From assembly GCF_900143695.1 (NCBI RefSeq), contig NZ_FRFE01000002.1, positions 186,001-250,000 on the forward strand: a stretch of 64,000 bases of DNA, in the 5' to 3' direction. Of this stretch, positions 53,423-62,156 are shown one piece after another. Below the pieces are notes generated by a model. It made no database searches and was not told where the DNA came from. It saw nothing but the letters and a program-made list of their open reading frames with translations. This stretch comes from Desulfopila aestuarii DSM 18488 (GTDB lineage Bacteria; Desulfobacterota; Desulfobulbia; Desulfobulbales; Desulfocapsaceae). A program made the translations under genes and the position numbers. The first letter of the stretch is position 1. The number at the start of each line of letters is the position of its first letter.

Positions 53423-54019
53423 ATGACAGCAAAACTCCTTGTTATCGATAATTACGACTCGTTTACCTACAATCTGGTACAGATGTTTCGCCAATACCCG
53501 TTGACGATCCAGGTACATCGAAGTGATCAGATCGATTTAGATGGCGTCGCCTCCTATTCTCCGGACTATATCCTCATCAGTCCCGGTCCTAAAGAACCAT
53601 CAAGTGCCGGCATCTCAATACCTCTGATTAAAGCTTGGTACCAAAAGGTACCGATCTTAGGTGTCTGCCTGGGGATGCAATGCATAAATGAAGCATTTGG
53701 CGGTCTCACCATTCGCTCCCCCCTGCCAATGCACGGCAAAACTTCCGATATTTTCCATCAGGGCCAAGGCGTTTTTCAAGGTCTCCCCTCGCCCTTTCGT
53801 GCTGCCCGCTATCACTCTCTGGTTGTACAGCCCGATGTGTCTGCCTTGCGCGACGACCTGACGATCACGGCCCGTACCGAAGACGAAATTATCATGGGGC
53901 TATCACATCGCTACGCCCCCCTCCATGGAGTGCAATTTCATCCTGAAAGCTTTCTCACAGACCACGGATTCCAAATGGTAGAGAATTTTCTCAATCTCGG
54001 CTCAATGGAGAGAATATGA
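53423..54019 (+). CDS. pabA: aminodeoxychorismate/anthranilate synthase glutamine amidotransferase
   Basis: 198 residues, class I amidotransferase. IDNYDSFTYNLVQ is at the start, the catalytic Cys lies in GVCLGMQ near residue 80, and His/Glu in GVQFHPES near the end. It releases ammonia from glutamine for the chorismate enzyme encoded next, which overlaps by four bases. Paired with PabB it serves folate synthesis; TrpG for tryptophan is the alternative, but no trp genes are present. I take ATG 53423; the frame opens at TTG 53417. Confidence 0.9.
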   Translation: MTAKLLVIDNYDSFTYNLVQMFRQYPLTIQVHRSDQIDLDGVASYSPDYILISPGPKEPSSAGISIPLIKAWYQKVPILGVCLGMQCINEAFGGLTIRSPLPMHGKTSDIFHQGQGVFQGLPSPFRAARYHSLVVQPDVSALRDDLTITARTEDEIIMGLSHRYAPLHGVQFHPESFLTDHGFQMVENFLNLGSMERI

Positions 54020-55455
54020 AAAATGATGCGCAGGAAAATCTTAGCGTACACCTTGGCCGCCTGTCCGGTGTACATATCGAGAACATCGATTTAGATATTG
54101 ATTTTATAGAATTAGCAGCCCGTTTTTCCCACATACCTGGCACCGTTGTGTTACTCAGCGGCGGGGATCTCGACTGCGCACGCTACCACATTATGGGCGC
54201 ATTACCGTGGTTGACCCTGTCAGCAGACACCCAGCAGGCAAATGTTATAATTGATCAGGAAACGTTCACCCTTGATAGCAACCCCTTTGAACTCCTCCGT
54301 TGGCTCATTACTCAACTGACGCTCCCAACAGGCGATTGGCCTCCCCCACTGGCTGCCGGTTTTTTAGGCTATCTTTCCTACGACTTGAAAAATTGTCTCG
54401 AACAACTTCCGAACACCGGTGTGGATGATCTCAAACTCCCCGAAATGCTTCTCTATGCCCACTCACTGTTAGTAGTGCATGATAAAGAGACGAACACAAC
54501 GCAATTATTGATACCACACCGTGATGGAGTTTCACCTGCAGCATGTCGAGATGTGGATTTCCTGAAAGCGCAGTTTTATGCTATGTCAGCCAAAAGCTCA
54601 GCCAAATCGTTATCCACTGCTGACGGCTTCAATGAATTAACATCAAACTTCAGCCAGACTGGTTACGAAGAGGCAATTCAGCAGATACTTGAATACATTA
54701 GCGCCGGAGATGTTTACCAGGTCAATCTTTCTCAGCGATTTCAAGTGCCCTTTTCCGGTGATACTTTTGCGCTGTTCAGCCATCTTTACCAGAAAAATCC
54801 TGCGCCATTTTTTGCCTATGTTCAAGCCGGCGATCACCAGATTGTCTCTACATCTCCAGAGCGATTTCTGCTCCGCTCAGGTTCACGGATAGAAGCACGG
54901 CCCATTAAGGGTACCATGCCACGTGGAAAAACAGCGTCTGAGGATCAGGATATGCGTCAGGCCCTGATCAGCAGCACCAAGGATGATGCCGAATTGTCCA
55001 TGATAGTAGATCTGCTGCGCAATGATATCGGAAAGGTGTGCGCACCTTTTTCCGTACATGTTGCCGAGCATAAGCGTATGGAAGCATACCAAAACGTCTT
55101 TCATCAAGTATCAATCGTCGAAGGTAAACTCGATTCCGACAAAGACACCGTTGATCTTATCACGGCCACCTTTCCAGGTGGTTCCATCACCGGATGCCCC
55201 AAGATACGCGCCATGGAAATCATTGATGAGCTGGAAAGCCACCGCCGTCATGTGTACTGTGGCAGCATCGGCTACCTGAGCTTTCACGACACCATGGATC
55301 TCTCCATTGCCATTCGCACCGCCACGGTTGTCAACAACACCCTCTCTTTTTCAGTGGGAGGAGGTATTGTCTTCGATTCGATCCCCAAATCTGAATATGA
55401 AGAAACTCTTCATAAAGGCAAAACACTGATTGAAGCTTGCCTGAGAGGAGCTTAA
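54016..55455 (+). CDS. pabB: aminodeoxychorismate synthase component I
   Basis: 479 residues, chorismate-binding family. The N-terminal half (PLAAGFLGYLSYDL) precedes the catalytic part: SAGDVYQVNLSQRF, STSPERFLLRSG, RPIKGTMPRG, ELSMIVDLLRNDIGKV and GGSITGCPKIRAMEIIDELE. KGT followed by the PIKGTMPRG context fits PabB (Lys in PIKG) rather than TrpE. It makes 4-amino-4-deoxychorismate for folate. No lyase gene (pabC) is adjacent. A large terminator follows. Confidence 0.92.
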   Translation: MKNDAQENLSVHLGRLSGVHIENIDLDIDFIELAARFSHIPGTVVLLSGGDLDCARYHIMGALPWLTLSADTQQANVIIDQETFTLDSNPFELLRWLITQLTLPTGDWPPPLAAGFLGYLSYDLKNCLEQLPNTGVDDLKLPEMLLYAHSLLVVHDKETNTTQLLIPHRDGVSPAACRDVDFLKAQFYAMSAKSSAKSLSTADGFNELTSNFSQTGYEEAIQQILEYISAGDVYQVNLSQRFQVPFSGDTFALFSHLYQKNPAPFFAYVQAGDHQIVSTSPERFLLRSGSRIEARPIKGTMPRGKTASEDQDMRQALISSTKDDAELSMIVDLLRNDIGKVCAPFSVHVAEHKRMEAYQNVFHQVSIVEGKLDSDKDTVDLITATFPGGSITGCPKIRAMEIIDELESHRRHVYCGSIGYLSFHDTMDLSIAIRTATVVNNTLSFSVGGGIVFDSIPKSEYEETLHKGKTLIEACLRGA

Positions 55456-55874
55456 TCAGGCTATGAATTGAAACATGGCGTGAAGATTATTTACAAACCC
55501 AGCCCCAACTGCTCTGGTCAAGAATTGGTTAACACCCAAATGACTCAACTCAGAACGAAAAAGGTTTTTGTCTCATGTTGAGACATGTTTAAGTATGAGA
55601 CAAAGACCTTTTTTTGATGAAAAAGCAGCAATTTGGAAATTATTGCACTCGAGACTGTCTCGTTATGAAACACTTGTTGTGCAAATTTACTTGAACCTTT
55701 TTGAAATTGACTAAAACATGTGTAGAACATCTCTTTTCCGCCAGGAAAAAAGGTAACCTTTCAATCATATCTTGTCATAACAATTGCATAGAAGTCATTA
55801 CAGCGGAAAATTTCTGCAGCGACCCTATCGATTCGATTCTACGAACACTTCGCAAATCTGAGCCATAAATCTTC
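55456..55874. other. intergenic between pabB and the sigma-54 promoter
   Basis: No gene apart from the terminator at 55558-55615. The activator-binding site expected upstream of the sigma-54 promoter should lie here; TTGTCATAACAA at about 55773 is a weak candidate. Confidence 0.4.
55558..55615 (+). terminator. large bidirectional-type terminator after pabB
   Basis: A long stem (AAAAAGGTTTTTGTCTCAT with ATGAGACAAAGACCTTTTT, one mismatch) encloses an 18-base loop, with Ts after and As before. It lies about 100 bases past the pabB stop. Confidence 0.85.
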
Positions 55875-55890
55875 TGGCACGCTTCTCGCT
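55875..55890 (+). promoter_or_regulatory. sigma-54 (RpoN) promoter of the amine-dehydrogenase/TRAP operon
   Basis: TGGCACGCTTCTCGCT keeps the GG of the -24 box and the GC of the -12 box with the required 10 bases between. The first six bases match the consensus fully. It lies 57 bases before the GTG start, and a sigma-54 activator gene closes the locus at 62157-63989. Confidence 0.8.
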
Positions 55891-55946
55891 TACTGATCAC
55901 CGACAATACACTACAAGGATGCACAAGCCTGAACAGGAGGTCATTT

Positions 55947-57068
55947 GTGAGGTCGGTTGATATTATAATAATTGGCGGAGGTTTATCCGGATCTGCGGTG
56001 GCCTACGGACTGGCACGAAAGAATGCCGGCAAAGTGCTGCTGTTTGATGAACAGCTGTCAGCACAACGCTTGTCCCGAGGAAACTTCGGACTCACCTGGT
56101 TTATGTGCAAAGGCGGTAACAATCCGGCCTATGCCCAGTGGTGCAGAATGGCCACCCGCGCCTGGCCCAACTTTGCCGCAGAACTTGAAGAAGAGACAGG
56201 CTATGACCTGGAACTTGAATGGAATGGCGGAGCAATTCACGCCATTGGCGAAGAACAGTTTGCAGCACATGCAGCATCCATAGAAAATTTAAAAAAGATC
56301 TGCGCAGAAGTCGGAATGGATTACCCGGTTCGCATGCTGAACCGGGCTGAATTTGCCGACCTCATTCCGGGCATGACTATCGGAGAGCAGGTTTCAGGAG
56401 CCATGTTCACAGAGGATCAAGGTCACGTCAATCCTCTCAAATTGCTTGGTGCCATGCGCTGCGCCTTTCAAAAGCGGGGTGGAACATACCTCTGTGGTGA
56501 GTCCGTCACCTCAGTATCCCCGCAAAAAAACGGTACCTTCATTATCCACACCAGCATGGACCAATATTGCTGTGACAAAGTGATTATCGCCGCCGGTCAC
56601 GGTTCCGCCAAATTGCTTGCACCACTTGGGGTGAAGTTGAACATCTATCCTCAGCGCGGTCAGTTGATGGTCACTGAACGCCAAAAAAAGGTTATGACGT
56701 TTCCGGTGCTAGCTGTGCGACAGACCAAAGATGGCAGTTTCATGGTTGGCCTGTCTACTGAAGATACCGCCCACGACAGCCGTGTTACCGTCGAAGCCAT
56801 GAAAAATCAAGCGACTGGTGCTCTCCAACTTTTCCCCGACCTTGCCAAGGTCAACTGGACAAGAGCCTGGGGTTCGGTGCGGGTGATGACGCCTGACGGA
56901 GCACCAATCTATTCCAAACTGGAAGAGTATCCGGACATCACCGTTATGGCACTCCACAGTGCCGTTTCTCTTGCACCTTTAAAACTATCTGCCATTGCCC
57001 CCTGGATTATGGGCGAAGGTGAAGACAAACTCATCTCCTCCTTCAGCAACGGACGCTTCAATGTTTAA
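55947..57068 (+). CDS. FAD-dependent amino-acid/amine dehydrogenase (DAO family, HcnC-like)
   Basis: 373 residues. IIIIGGGLSGSAVAYGLAR is the FAD site. NPLKLLGAMRCAFQKRGGTYL, INIYPQRGQLMVTE-like order and a closing MALHSAVSLAPL segment fit the DAO superfamily. With the next two genes it forms the alpha/beta/gamma layout known from HcnABC, opine oxidases and hydroxyproline dehydrogenases, in which this subunit oxidises the amine. The start is GTG 55947, with AGGAGG six bases before it. The last codons overlap the ferredoxin gene by eight bases. Confidence 0.87.
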   Translation: MRSVDIIIIGGGLSGSAVAYGLARKNAGKVLLFDEQLSAQRLSRGNFGLTWFMCKGGNNPAYAQWCRMATRAWPNFAAELEEETGYDLELEWNGGAIHAIGEEQFAAHAASIENLKKICAEVGMDYPVRMLNRAEFADLIPGMTIGEQVSGAMFTEDQGHVNPLKLLGAMRCAFQKRGGTYLCGESVTSVSPQKNGTFIIHTSMDQYCCDKVIIAAGHGSAKLLAPLGVKLNIYPQRGQLMVTERQKKVMTFPVLAVRQTKDGSFMVGLSTEDTAHDSRVTVEAMKNQATGALQLFPDLAKVNWTRAWGSVRVMTPDGAPIYSKLEEYPDITVMALHSAVSLAPLKLSAIAPWIMGEGEDKLISSFSNGRFNV

Positions 57069-57363
57069 ACAACAACACCCAACCAAAGCTGTTTCCGTCC
57101 TGCTTGACGGACGACCATCCTCACTGCCCGGTGGCATGAGCGTTGCGGCGGCACTTCTCGCCACTGGTGAAATAGTGTCCAGACTGTCGCCATCATCAGG
57201 CAAACCGTGCTCACCCCATTGCCTGATGGGAATCTGTTATGAGTGCCTCATGGAAATCGACGGATACCAGCGCCAGGCCTGCATGACCGAAGTCCAGGAG
57301 GGTATGGTGATTAACCGGAATATCCTTAAAAACAAGGAGGATCAGCATGAGCATGCAGCATGA
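57061..57363 (+). CDS. 2Fe-2S ferredoxin-like subunit (HcnA-like)
   Basis: 100 residues. SVLLDGRPSSLPGGMSVAAALLA is the ferredoxin beta-grasp start. CLMGICYEC with a later QAC gives the C-x4-C-x2-C-x11-C cluster pattern. It passes electrons between the two flavoproteins or to the respiratory chain. It overlaps both neighbours (eight and 17 bases), so the three proteins are made together. Confidence 0.88.
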   Translation: MFKQQHPTKAVSVLLDGRPSSLPGGMSVAAALLATGEIVSRLSPSSGKPCSPHCLMGICYECLMEIDGYQRQACMTEVQEGMVINRNILKNKEDQHEHAA

Positions 57364-58774
57364 TGCCGTGGTCATCGGTGCAGGTCCTGCCGGGCTGGCT
57401 GCAGCGAGCCGTCTGGCTGAGCTCGGTCTGGATGTGCTCACCCTTGATGAGCAGTTTCGCCTGGGTGGCCAGATCTATCGTCATATAGAAAAGGCAAGCG
57501 ACCAACAATTCCGTTTTCTCGGTGATGACTATGCTCGGGGGCAAATCCTTGCAGCCCGTTTCAGGAAAAGCGGCGCAAAATATGAGAGTAGTGCAACCGT
57601 ATGGCAGATCGAACCGGATGGCAGTATCTGCTATTCCCGCCATGGAAAATCAAAGAGAATAAAAGGTTCCTATATCATTGCGGCAACAGGTGCGATGGAG
57701 CGCCCGGTACCGCTTCCTGGCTGGAACTTGCCGGGAGTTATAGGCGCTGGGGCGGCCAATAACCTGGCTAAAGAAGCTGGGCTCCAACCGGATGTCCCGC
57801 TTGTTATAGCCGGCAGTGGTCCGCTTCTCCTGCTTGAAGCCACCCAACTCATCAAGAAAGGGGCAAAGATCGAAGCGATACTCGATACAACACCCCAGAT
57901 TCCTCCACTTTCAGCAGCCCCCAAAATCCCACCTGCGTTGTTGCGAACCGATTTCCTCCTCAAAGGAGTGGCCATGATGCAGATGATCCGCCGCTCATCC
58001 GTACCCTACCTCAAGGGTGTGACCGATATCCGCTGCCTGGGCAGTGAACAGGTTACAGGGGTCGAAGCACGTCAAGGCGATCGTACTCTCACATTTGACG
58101 CTAAAATGGTGCTGCTGCACTTCGGCGTCATTCCCAACACGCATATATTCCGACAGGCCGGCTGTCGTATGGCCTGGAAAAATGATCAACGCTACTGGCA
58201 TCCAGTCTGCGACAACTGGGGCCGGACCAATTTCGAGCGAATTTTTGCCGCCGGTGACGGAGCTGCGGTATACGGAGCCCTGGCCGCTGAGTATAAAGGT
58301 GAACTTGCCGCCCTTGAAACTGCACGCTGCCTCGGTATTCTACCAGAGTATGAGCGGGACGCATTAGCTGCACCACTTCGGGCAGCGCTGAAAAAGGATA
58401 TGTATCCGCGACCTCTCATCGATGCTCTGTTCAGTCCACATTTCGATGCAACTGCTCTTCCCGACGAAACGGTATTATGCCGATGCGAGCACGTAACCGT
58501 TGGTGACATTCGCAAAGTGGTGGCTGAAGGAGTTCATGAGGTCAATGAGGTGAAGATCATAACCCGTTCCGGCATGGGTCCATGTCAGGGACGAATGTGC
58601 GGGCCGGCACTTGCCGAAATCGTCGCGAGCGAAAGCGGTGTTTCAATACAAAAAGCAGGATTACTGAACATCCGCCCACCCCTGAAACCGATCCCCTTGG
58701 ATGAGGTCGCCACAATGGATCTGGGCCCTGATGGCTCAGGACCTGCCAATTTATTCAAAAATCAAAGTAAATAG
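57347..58774 (+). CDS. FAD/NAD(P)-binding oxidoreductase with BFD-type Fe-S end (HcnB-like)
   Basis: 475 residues. VVIGAGPAGLAAASRLAELG is the first dinucleotide site and LVIAGSGPLLLLEATQL the second. FAAGDGAAVYG is the closing FAD motif. CRCEHVTVGDI with GPCQGRMCGPA near the end is a BFD-like 2Fe-2S site. This order is that of HcnB, OoxA and hydroxyproline-dehydrogenase subunits. A strong AAGGAGG lies six bases before ATG. Confidence 0.88.
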   Translation: MSMQHDAVVIGAGPAGLAAASRLAELGLDVLTLDEQFRLGGQIYRHIEKASDQQFRFLGDDYARGQILAARFRKSGAKYESSATVWQIEPDGSICYSRHGKSKRIKGSYIIAATGAMERPVPLPGWNLPGVIGAGAANNLAKEAGLQPDVPLVIAGSGPLLLLEATQLIKKGAKIEAILDTTPQIPPLSAAPKIPPALLRTDFLLKGVAMMQMIRRSSVPYLKGVTDIRCLGSEQVTGVEARQGDRTLTFDAKMVLLHFGVIPNTHIFRQAGCRMAWKNDQRYWHPVCDNWGRTNFERIFAAGDGAAVYGALAAEYKGELAALETARCLGILPEYERDALAAPLRAALKKDMYPRPLIDALFSPHFDATALPDETVLCRCEHVTVGDIRKVVAEGVHEVNEVKIITRSGMGPCQGRMCGPALAEIVASESGVSIQKAGLLNIRPPLKPIPLDEVATMDLGPDGSGPANLFKNQSK

Positions 58775-58792
58775 AAAATATTGGTGAAGACA

Positions 58793-59152
58793 ATGAGCAC
58801 AATTGCCAGAATGGAAACCGCACAACGCATGAGCAAAATCGTCATCCACAGCGATACAATATATCTCTGCGGCCAAGTCGCCGACAATAGCGACCAGGGT
58901 GCCGGCCCTCAGACCGAGAATATGCTCGCCAAGGTTGACGCCCTGCTGGCTCAGGCAGGAAGCGATAGGAAGCACCTGCTTTCTGCGACTATCTATCTGA
59001 AAGACATGAAAGATTTCCCTGCCATGAACGAGGTATGGGACAACTGGGTACCGGCAGGATATGCCCCGGCCAGGGCATGTGTGGAGGCGACCATGGCGAG
59101 GCCGGATTTACTAGTGGAAATATCGGTTATCGCTGCCAGAAAAACCGGCTGA
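58793..59152 (+). CDS. RidA/YjgF-family imine deaminase-like protein
   Basis: 119 residues. YLCGQVADN at the start of the fold, [22 protein letters not shown], and [23 protein letters not shown] with the catalytic Arg (in PARA) and a Glu. RidA proteins hydrolyse reactive imines and enamines to keto acids and ammonia, which suits the product of the upstream amine dehydrogenase. I take ATG 58793; the frame opens at TTG 58781. Confidence 0.88.
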   Translation: MSTIARMETAQRMSKIVIHSDTIYLCGQVADNSDQGAGPQTENMLAKVDALLAQAGSDRKHLLSATIYLKDMKDFPAMNEVWDNWVPAGYAPARACVEATMARPDLLVEISVIAARKTG

Positions 59153-59219
59153 ACAGTATTGGCTACAAAGAGGCAAACACATCTGATAACGACCCCAATC
59201 ATCTGGAGGGCAGTCTGGA

Positions 59220-59738
59220 ATGGAACGCATCTTTAAATACGTGCTGATGATACTGATAAGTACTGTTGCAGCTATGCAGTTTTTTCAGGTCATCATGCGA
59301 TATATCTTCGAGATACCAGTCATGGGCCTTGAAGAAATAGTCGTCTACCCCACCCTCTGGCTCTATTTCCTGGGCAGCGTCAACGCCTCCAGAGAAGATA
59401 CGCAAATAAAGGCCAATGTCCTCGATGTTTTTCTGAAATCAGATAGATCACGGCTTCTCGTCCGGGTCATAGCCGACATGATGTCGCTTATTGTCTCCTG
59501 CTGGCTGACCTACTGGGCCTGGGATTACTTCAAATATGCCAACCGGGTCTGGAAAGAAAGCCCAACCCTCTATATCCCTACGATTTATGCGGAAGCTGCA
59601 ATGTTTATCGGTCTGGTGCTCATGACCGGCTATACCGGCTTCTACCTTTTGAAGAATATAAGGGCATCGCTGCGACAGGCGTATCGCAGCAATCCTGATA
59701 ACATCATCGCCGATCCTCAGCCTGAGCAAGGAGTGTGA
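59220..59738 (+). CDS. dctQ: TRAP transporter small permease (DctQ family), system 4
   Basis: 172 residues, four membrane segments, with the family stretch FFQVIMRYIFEIPVMGLEEIVVYPTLWLYFLGS. GGAGG is ten bases before the ATG. It belongs to the sigma-54 operon beginning at 55947 and is followed almost directly by dctM. Confidence 0.87.
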   Translation: MERIFKYVLMILISTVAAMQFFQVIMRYIFEIPVMGLEEIVVYPTLWLYFLGSVNASREDTQIKANVLDVFLKSDRSRLLVRVIADMMSLIVSCWLTYWAWDYFKYANRVWKESPTLYIPTIYAEAAMFIGLVLMTGYTGFYLLKNIRASLRQAYRSNPDNIIADPQPEQGV

Positions 59739-59743
59739 CGAAT

Positions 59744-61048
59744 ATGGATATTGTAACTATTTCCCTTATATCACTTGCCATTCTCATCGTAATGCTCAGC
59801 TTTGGCGTTCCCCTGCCATTTTGTTTCGGCGGCGCCCTGATGACCATGTGTTTCTTTGGCGGTGCCACCATGAAGGGCACCATGGTCTGGGGGTTCAATC
59901 AGCTCTCAAATCCGGTCCTGCTCTGCATCCCGCTCTTTGTCTTTGCCGGAACCATCATGAGTGAAAGCGGTATAGCCGCCAGTCTCTTGAAGTTCGTCAA
60001 TATATTTGTCGGTCGGATACGTGGCGGTCTCGGTGTAGTCGCCTCCGTCAGCTGCGCAATTATCGGCGCCATCTCCGGCAGCGGCCTGACCGGTGTGGCG
60101 GCAACCGGCCCCCTGCTGATACCGGAGATGGCCGAAAAAGGTTATCCTCGCGGATATGCTACTGCTCTTGTAGCCAACTCCTCCATCCTCGGCCTCCTCA
60201 TCCCGCCGAGTGTGACCATGATTATTTATGGCTGGGTTACCGACACCTCAATCCTCGCCTGCTTTCTGGCAACGCTCGGCCCGGGACTACTGATCACCGC
60301 ACTCTTTTCCGTCGTGAATCTGGTCATGGCCAGGAACTTTCCCCTGATACTCGATCCTCCCAAAAATATGGCGGAAACGGTCAAGGAAGGAGTTACTCTT
60401 ACCTCGCGGGCAATTCCGGCGCTGATCATGCCGACCATCATTCTTGGTGGAATCTACGGCGGTATCATGACGCCCACCGAGGCCGCAGCAGTGGCCGTCA
60501 TATATGCCATCCCAGTTGGATTCATGATCTACAAGGGGCTCACCTGGAGTGTCTTTGTTGAAGCGGCGAAAAATTCTGCCACCGCCGTCGGTGCGATCAT
60601 GGTCATGATCGTCTTCAGCCTGATGCTGAGCCAGATATTTGTCATGGAAGATGTACCGCAGGCATTGGTCCAAGGTGTCTTTACCATCACTCAGAACAAG
60701 ATCATTCTCCTGATTCTCATTAATTTCCTGCTGTTCTTTGTGGGCATGATCGTCAATGACGTCACCTCGATCATCCTCATTGCCCCCTTGCTGCTGCCAC
60801 TGATGGAGGCTATCGGCGTAAGCCCCGTTCAGTTTGCAGCCATCATGGGTGTCAATACCGCCATGGGCGGGGTAACGCCACCGTATGCCAGTATCCTCTA
60901 CCTCGGCATGCGTATCGGCAAAGTAGAATTCTCGGAAGTTATCAAGCCGGCAATGATCCTGATTGCTTTCGGTTATGTGCCCGTCGTGTTCCTGACATCA
61001 TTGTGGCCAGACCTGTCCCTCTTTATCCCGGGTCTTTTTGGCTATTAA
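59744..61048 (+). CDS. dctM: TRAP transporter large permease (DctM family), system 4
   Basis: 434 residues. GAISGSGLTGVAATGPLLIPEM, NSSILGLLIPPSVTMIIYGW and GGIMTPTEAAAVAVIYA are DctM marks. ATG 59744 has AAGGAG ten bases before it; an overlapping GTG at 59735 is also in frame. About 12 membrane helices are expected. Confidence 0.91.
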   Translation: MDIVTISLISLAILIVMLSFGVPLPFCFGGALMTMCFFGGATMKGTMVWGFNQLSNPVLLCIPLFVFAGTIMSESGIAASLLKFVNIFVGRIRGGLGVVASVSCAIIGAISGSGLTGVAATGPLLIPEMAEKGYPRGYATALVANSSILGLLIPPSVTMIIYGWVTDTSILACFLATLGPGLLITALFSVVNLVMARNFPLILDPPKNMAETVKEGVTLTSRAIPALIMPTIILGGIYGGIMTPTEAAAVAVIYAIPVGFMIYKGLTWSVFVEAAKNSATAVGAIMVMIVFSLMLSQIFVMEDVPQALVQGVFTITQNKIILLILINFLLFFVGMIVNDVTSIILIAPLLLPLMEAIGVSPVQFAAIMGVNTAMGGVTPPYASILYLGMRIGKVEFSEVIKPAMILIAFGYVPVVFLTSLWPDLSLFIPGLFGY

Positions 61049-61074
61049 TCCATCAACAACGAAGGAGTGAGGTA

Positions 61075-62073
61075 ATGAAAAAGACATTTGTATTCCGTGT
61101 AGGGCTCGCCTTGGCCTGTGCTGCACTACTGGCCACCTCCGTGCAGGCAAAAACATTGAAAATCTCGCATGTGCGTCCGCAGGATACGGCCATTGACAAG
61201 GATCTCCGCTGGTTCTCGGAAACACTGGCAAAGGCTTCTGACAGTAAAATTAAAACTAAAATCTACCCAGCCAGCGCCCTCGGTGATTACACCGTCGTTC
61301 AGGAAAGAGTCGGACTCGGTGCTGTGGATATGGCATGCCAGCCGCCTGCCTCCGCAGCTGACAAGCGGTTTCAGGTTGTCTACTTTCCCTATATGGTCAA
61401 GAGCTGGGAGCAGGCTCGACGGAACTATTCAGCAGGAGCACCGCTCCGTAATGTCGTGGCTGAACTGTACAACGAGCAAAACATCCATCTGCTTGCGGCA
61501 TGGCCTGTTTACTTTGGCGGAATCGCATTGAACAGAGAGCCGGTAGAACCAGGCAATCCTGAGGCAGCAAAAGGCATCAAACTGCGTGTTCCACCAATGA
61601 AGACCTTTCAATTACTGGCTGACAAAACCGGCTACCTTGGAACACCACTGCCATTTTCTGAAGCCTTTACCGCAGTGCAGACCGGTGTTGTGGATGGCGT
61701 TATTGGCTCTGGCGCAGAAGGGTACTATTCGTCCTTCCGAGATGTGACCAAATATTACATCCCTTCGAATACTCATTTTGAAGTGTGGTATCTGATTATC
61801 AACAAAGAATTGTATGACGGCATGTCTCCTGAACAGCAAAAGGAGATCACCGACGTGGCCACCCAGTTTGAAGATCGGCGTTGGGATATGGCCAAGGCGG
61901 ATCAGGCAGCCAATGAAAAGCAACTAGCTGATTATGGCGCGACGATCGTACCTGTTACTGATGAACAAATAGCAGCAACGGCTGCAAAAATAAAGAAGGA
62001 AGTATGGCCCCAGGTTCTGGAAGATGTTGGCGCAGAATGGGGTGAAAAAGTACTCGCAGCGATTAAAGAATAG
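61075..62073 (+). CDS. dctP: TRAP transporter substrate-binding protein (DctP family), system 4
   Basis: 332 residues with a signal peptide ending SVQA (residues 1-24). The ligand-site segment AKGIKLRVPPMKTFQLLADK has the conserved Arg; QTGVVDGVIGSGAEGYYSSFRD and THFEVWYLIINKELYD follow. AAGGAG precedes the ATG. As the receptor gene of an operon with amine dehydrogenase and RidA, it probably binds an amino acid or opine-like carboxylate. Confidence 0.9.
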   Translation: MKKTFVFRVGLALACAALLATSVQAKTLKISHVRPQDTAIDKDLRWFSETLAKASDSKIKTKIYPASALGDYTVVQERVGLGAVDMACQPPASAADKRFQVVYFPYMVKSWEQARRNYSAGAPLRNVVAELYNEQNIHLLAAWPVYFGGIALNREPVEPGNPEAAKGIKLRVPPMKTFQLLADKTGYLGTPLPFSEAFTAVQTGVVDGVIGSGAEGYYSSFRDVTKYYIPSNTHFEVWYLIINKELYDGMSPEQQKEITDVATQFEDRRWDMAKADQAANEKQLADYGATIVPVTDEQIAATAAKIKKEVWPQVLEDVGAEWGEKVLAAIKE

Positions 62074-62089
62074 TCCCCGCACAACCAGA

Positions 62090-62118
62090 AGAACCCGTTG
62101 GACTCACCAGCGGGTTCT
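62090..62118. terminator. hairpin between convergent genes
   Basis: AGAACCCG and CGGGTTCT pair, with further TGG/CCA pairing inside. It has no T-run. It lies 17 bases past the dctP stop and 39 before the regulator stop. Confidence 0.5.
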
Positions 62119-62156
62119 CTGATGCCCCAAAGCACCAGTCTGCCCTTTGCACCTTC

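Noticed and set aside
55947-58774. True hydrogen cyanide synthase (hcnABC)
   Set aside because: Layout alone does not show HCN production; RidA and TRAP genes in the operon point to amino-acid or opine oxidation instead.
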